Shown here piece by piece: positions 33,984 to 35,106 of a stretch of DNA of 35,106 nt (the stretch's first letter is position 1; the number at the start of each line of letters is the position of its first letter). The notes under the pieces were generated by a model. The model made no database searches and had not been told where the DNA came from. It saw nothing but the letters and a program-made list of their open reading frames with translations. Position numbers and translations under genes: made by a program. This DNA comes from Plebeiibacterium sediminum (GTDB taxonomy: Bacteria; Bacteroidota; Bacteroidia; Bacteroidales; Marinilabiliaceae): contig NZ_JAPDPJ010000061.1 in NCBI RefSeq assembly GCF_026013605.1, positions 1 through 35,106 of the forward strand, read 5' to 3'.

Positions 33984-34101
33984 ACCACCAAGGCCCCAGG
34001 ACTCAGAGATCTTAAATCGCAAGATTGCATCCTGTATCATAATGAATAATAAAATAACAAAATAGTTCGTAAAACCCTCTGTGTCTTTGAGCCTTGGTGG
34101 T
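33984..34101. repeat. 118-bp element with ACCACCAAGGC inverted ends
   Basis: The left end (33984-34008) and the inverted right end (34101 back to 34077) match at 21 of 25 positions, beginning ACCACCAAGGC and ending CAGAG. The middle is AT-rich and has no frame. It could be a very small non-autonomous mobile element or a pair of inverted simple repeats. The left end is also a direct repeat of 32585-32615. Confidence 0.6.
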
Positions 34102-34152
34102 AAAAACATACAGTTTATGTTTTACTGTTAATCTCTCCTCAAGTCACTTCAC

Positions 34153-34198
34153 GGGCTGAAAGTCCGGTATCCTTTAGTAAAGTCTGTAAGGGCTATGT
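34153..34198 (+). repeat. Hairpin plus 40-base direct repeat, copy 2
   Basis: GGGCT-GAA-AGTCC (34153-34165, one G-T pair) leads into the second copy of the 40-base repeat (34159-34198), which matches 33517-33556 at 35 of 40 positions. Confidence 0.6.
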
Positions 34199-34221
34199 CT
34201 GTGGTATCATACCAAATTAAA

Positions 34222-34250
34222 AAGGCCGTTCCTGTTTCAGAAACGACCTT
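34222..34250 (-). terminator. Intrinsic terminator of the DUF6266 gene
   Basis: On the minus strand AAGGTCGTTTC pairs with GGAACGGCCTT (11 pairs, two of them G-T) across a seven-base loop, and the transcript continues into a T run. It stands 30 bases after the stop codon. Confidence 0.85.
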
Positions 34251-34280
34251 AATTCAAGCATTGATTTTGTTTATCATCTA

Positions 34281-34928
34281 TTATCCTTCTTCCGGAATAA
34301 TAACAGTTCCTGCATGTACACTATTGCTGACACGGTTTGTATCATCCATAGCGGCAAAAGCGATATAGCAATGTACTACCGTTCCAGGAGGAGCATCTGG
34401 CAGATACATACTGGCTGTACCCTCAGAACGGACATTATTGCAAATGGAATATTCAGGATAATAGCCTTCAGCAATAGCTACAAGAATTACCCCATTGTCT
34501 TTAAACATTTCATCGCTTGATGCATTGTATCTCCATGTAAAAACAACTTCTTCACCATTAGCTTCAACGCTTGGCCTGTTTGTGCCTTTTAATGATCCTA
34601 CGGCTAATACCAAATTATTCAGGTTAACTTTATAATCAGGATATTCACCTTCAATGGTGTATTTCATTAACTCAGACATAGCAGCATTCTGTGGCGACTT
34701 TAAGCTGTCCTGATTTTTATATCCCAATTGTATCACCGGATACAGTGGTTGTAAAAACCTGGTAGCAAGTCTGAATTTTGCTCTGTGTGCCAATTGTTTT
34801 TTACTGGCTTTATGATTACTAAAATCGGGTAGTGATTTCATAACAGAGATACCTTTGCATTGGCTACCTACTGTGCTACCTACTTTTCCTGTGAACCTTC
34901 CGTTGATTCCTTTTATATATGTTCCCAT
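34281..34928 (-). CDS. DUF6266 family protein
   Basis: The 215-residue protein has the family pattern: an N-terminal block GRFTGKVGSTVGSQCKGISV, then KKQLAHRAKFRLATRFLQPL and a central Asn-rich turn. The beta-rich C-terminal half has VVFTWRYNASSDEMFKDNGVILV, SMYLPDAPPGTVVHCYIAFA and a closing TNRVSNSVHAGTVII. There is no classical signal peptide. DUF6266 genes are common, often multicopy, in Bacteroidota. Their function is unknown to me; a beta-sandwich adhesion or structural role is only a guess. It is a single-gene unit with its own terminator. The 178 bases upstream to the window edge show no clear promoter motif. Confidence 0.82.
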   Translation of the reverse strand: MGTYIKGINGRFTGKVGSTVGSQCKGISVMKSLPDFSNHKASKKQLAHRAKFRLATRFLQPLYPVIQLGYKNQDSLKSPQNAAMSELMKYTIEGEYPDYKVNLNNLVLAVGSLKGTNRPSVEANGEEVVFTWRYNASSDEMFKDNGVILVAIAEGYYPEYSICNNVRSEGTASMYLPDAPPGTVVHCYIAFAAMDDTNRVSNSVHAGTVIIPEEG

Positions 34929-35026
34929 GACTTTTAGTTTTTGTAAGCCCTGTTATCACTGATCAGGTAATATCAGAGCCCGGGTTAAACATGTATCGGC
35001 CGACTTTAGAGCCAAGAGCAAAGGGC

Positions 35027-35050
35027 TTAGTGCAAAGTGTTTAGTGCAAA
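35027..35050. repeat. TTAGTGCAAA x2 short direct repeat
   Basis: TTAGTGCAAA occurs at 35027-35036 and 35041-35050, 14 bases apart, within a GAGCAAAG-rich simple-sequence tract upstream of the DUF6266 gene. No function is evident. Confidence 0.55.
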
Positions 35051-35106
35051 TAGCGCTTTGATCTCAGCTTGTAGTACTAAAGTATATTGAAATATTCATT
35101 GAAAAA

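Larger units (their letters stand above)
32393..34280. other. Gene-free, palindrome-rich region (REP-like repeat cluster)
   Basis: About 1.9 kb without a credible gene. Apart from terminators near each end it holds at least 13 short hairpins, almost all with stems of 5-9 base pairs and a three-base loop. It also holds three copies of an 85-88 bp three-hairpin unit, an inverted pair of double hairpins, two related 40-base direct repeats, and two copies of an ACCACCAAGGC-type repeat. An open frame of 71 codons at 32771-32986 runs through repeat sequence and is not considered real. A locally G+C-richer tract lies near 33730-33800. No transposase is encoded here. Confidence 0.7.

Overview
The window looks like a chromosome segment of a Bacteroidota bacterium, most likely class Bacteroidia of the Marinilabiliales type (inference, not tested). 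The reasons are low G+C, promoter motifs of the Bacteroidota type (TAnnTTTGC) instead of Shine-Dalgarno sites, a giant hybrid two-component regulator with a Reg_prop/Y_Y_Y sensor, and HYC_CC_PP and DUF6266 proteins. No rRNA, tRNA, CRISPR array, phage module or intact insertion sequence was seen.

Layout. (1) 1-3.4 kb: a 21-bp-period repeat array, then an ADP-forming acyl-CoA ligase and an RluA-type pseudouridine synthase. (2) 3.4-4.8 kb: a small decaying patch with a DNA-alkylation-repeat pseudogene, an orphan exported protein, and a ParD antitoxin with a truncated ParE toxin. (3) 4.9-12.4 kb, all on the minus strand: a xylan-degradation cluster without SusC/SusD. It holds a GH43 enzyme, a SUMF1-like lipoprotein, a GH11 xylanase with a CBM36/60-type module, and the hybrid two-component regulator that probably controls them. 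(4) 12.6-15.8 kb: envelope genes (small membrane protein, NlpC/P60 lipoprotein, outer-membrane beta-barrel, LVIVD lipoprotein). (5) 15.9-22.8 kb: a redox and signalling block with a histidine kinase, a Crp/Fnr regulator, a divergent CoA-disulfide-reductase-like enzyme with two rhodanese domains, an overlapping STAS-like/histidine kinase pair, PpnP and a SatP-type acetate transporter. A perfect TTGAT-N4-ATCAA palindrome lies between the regulator and the reductase. (6) 23.1-31.2 kb: a copper/silver-type RND efflux operon with an HYC_CC_PP protein, an enlarged CusA, a TolC-like protein, a CusB-like adaptor carrying two C-terminal HMA-like modules, and a free-standing periplasmic copy of that module. 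(7) 31.2-35.1 kb: a helical protein of unknown function, then about 1.9 kb without genes but densely packed with short palindromes, then a DUF6266 gene.

The most unusual part is the gene-free stretch at 32.4-34.3 kb. It has three copies (one inverted) of an 85-88 bp unit made of three hairpins at near-fixed spacing, with a 12-nt first spacer in all copies and stem sequences that change while pairing is kept. It also has a large inverted pair of double hairpins and several diverged direct and inverted repeats. This resembles REP/RAYT-type repeats or a structured-RNA family, but no transposase is present. The second notable system is the metal-efflux operon, where one HMA-like module with CxxC and CC pairs exactly 70 residues apart occurs three times: twice fused to the adaptor and once as an exported protein.
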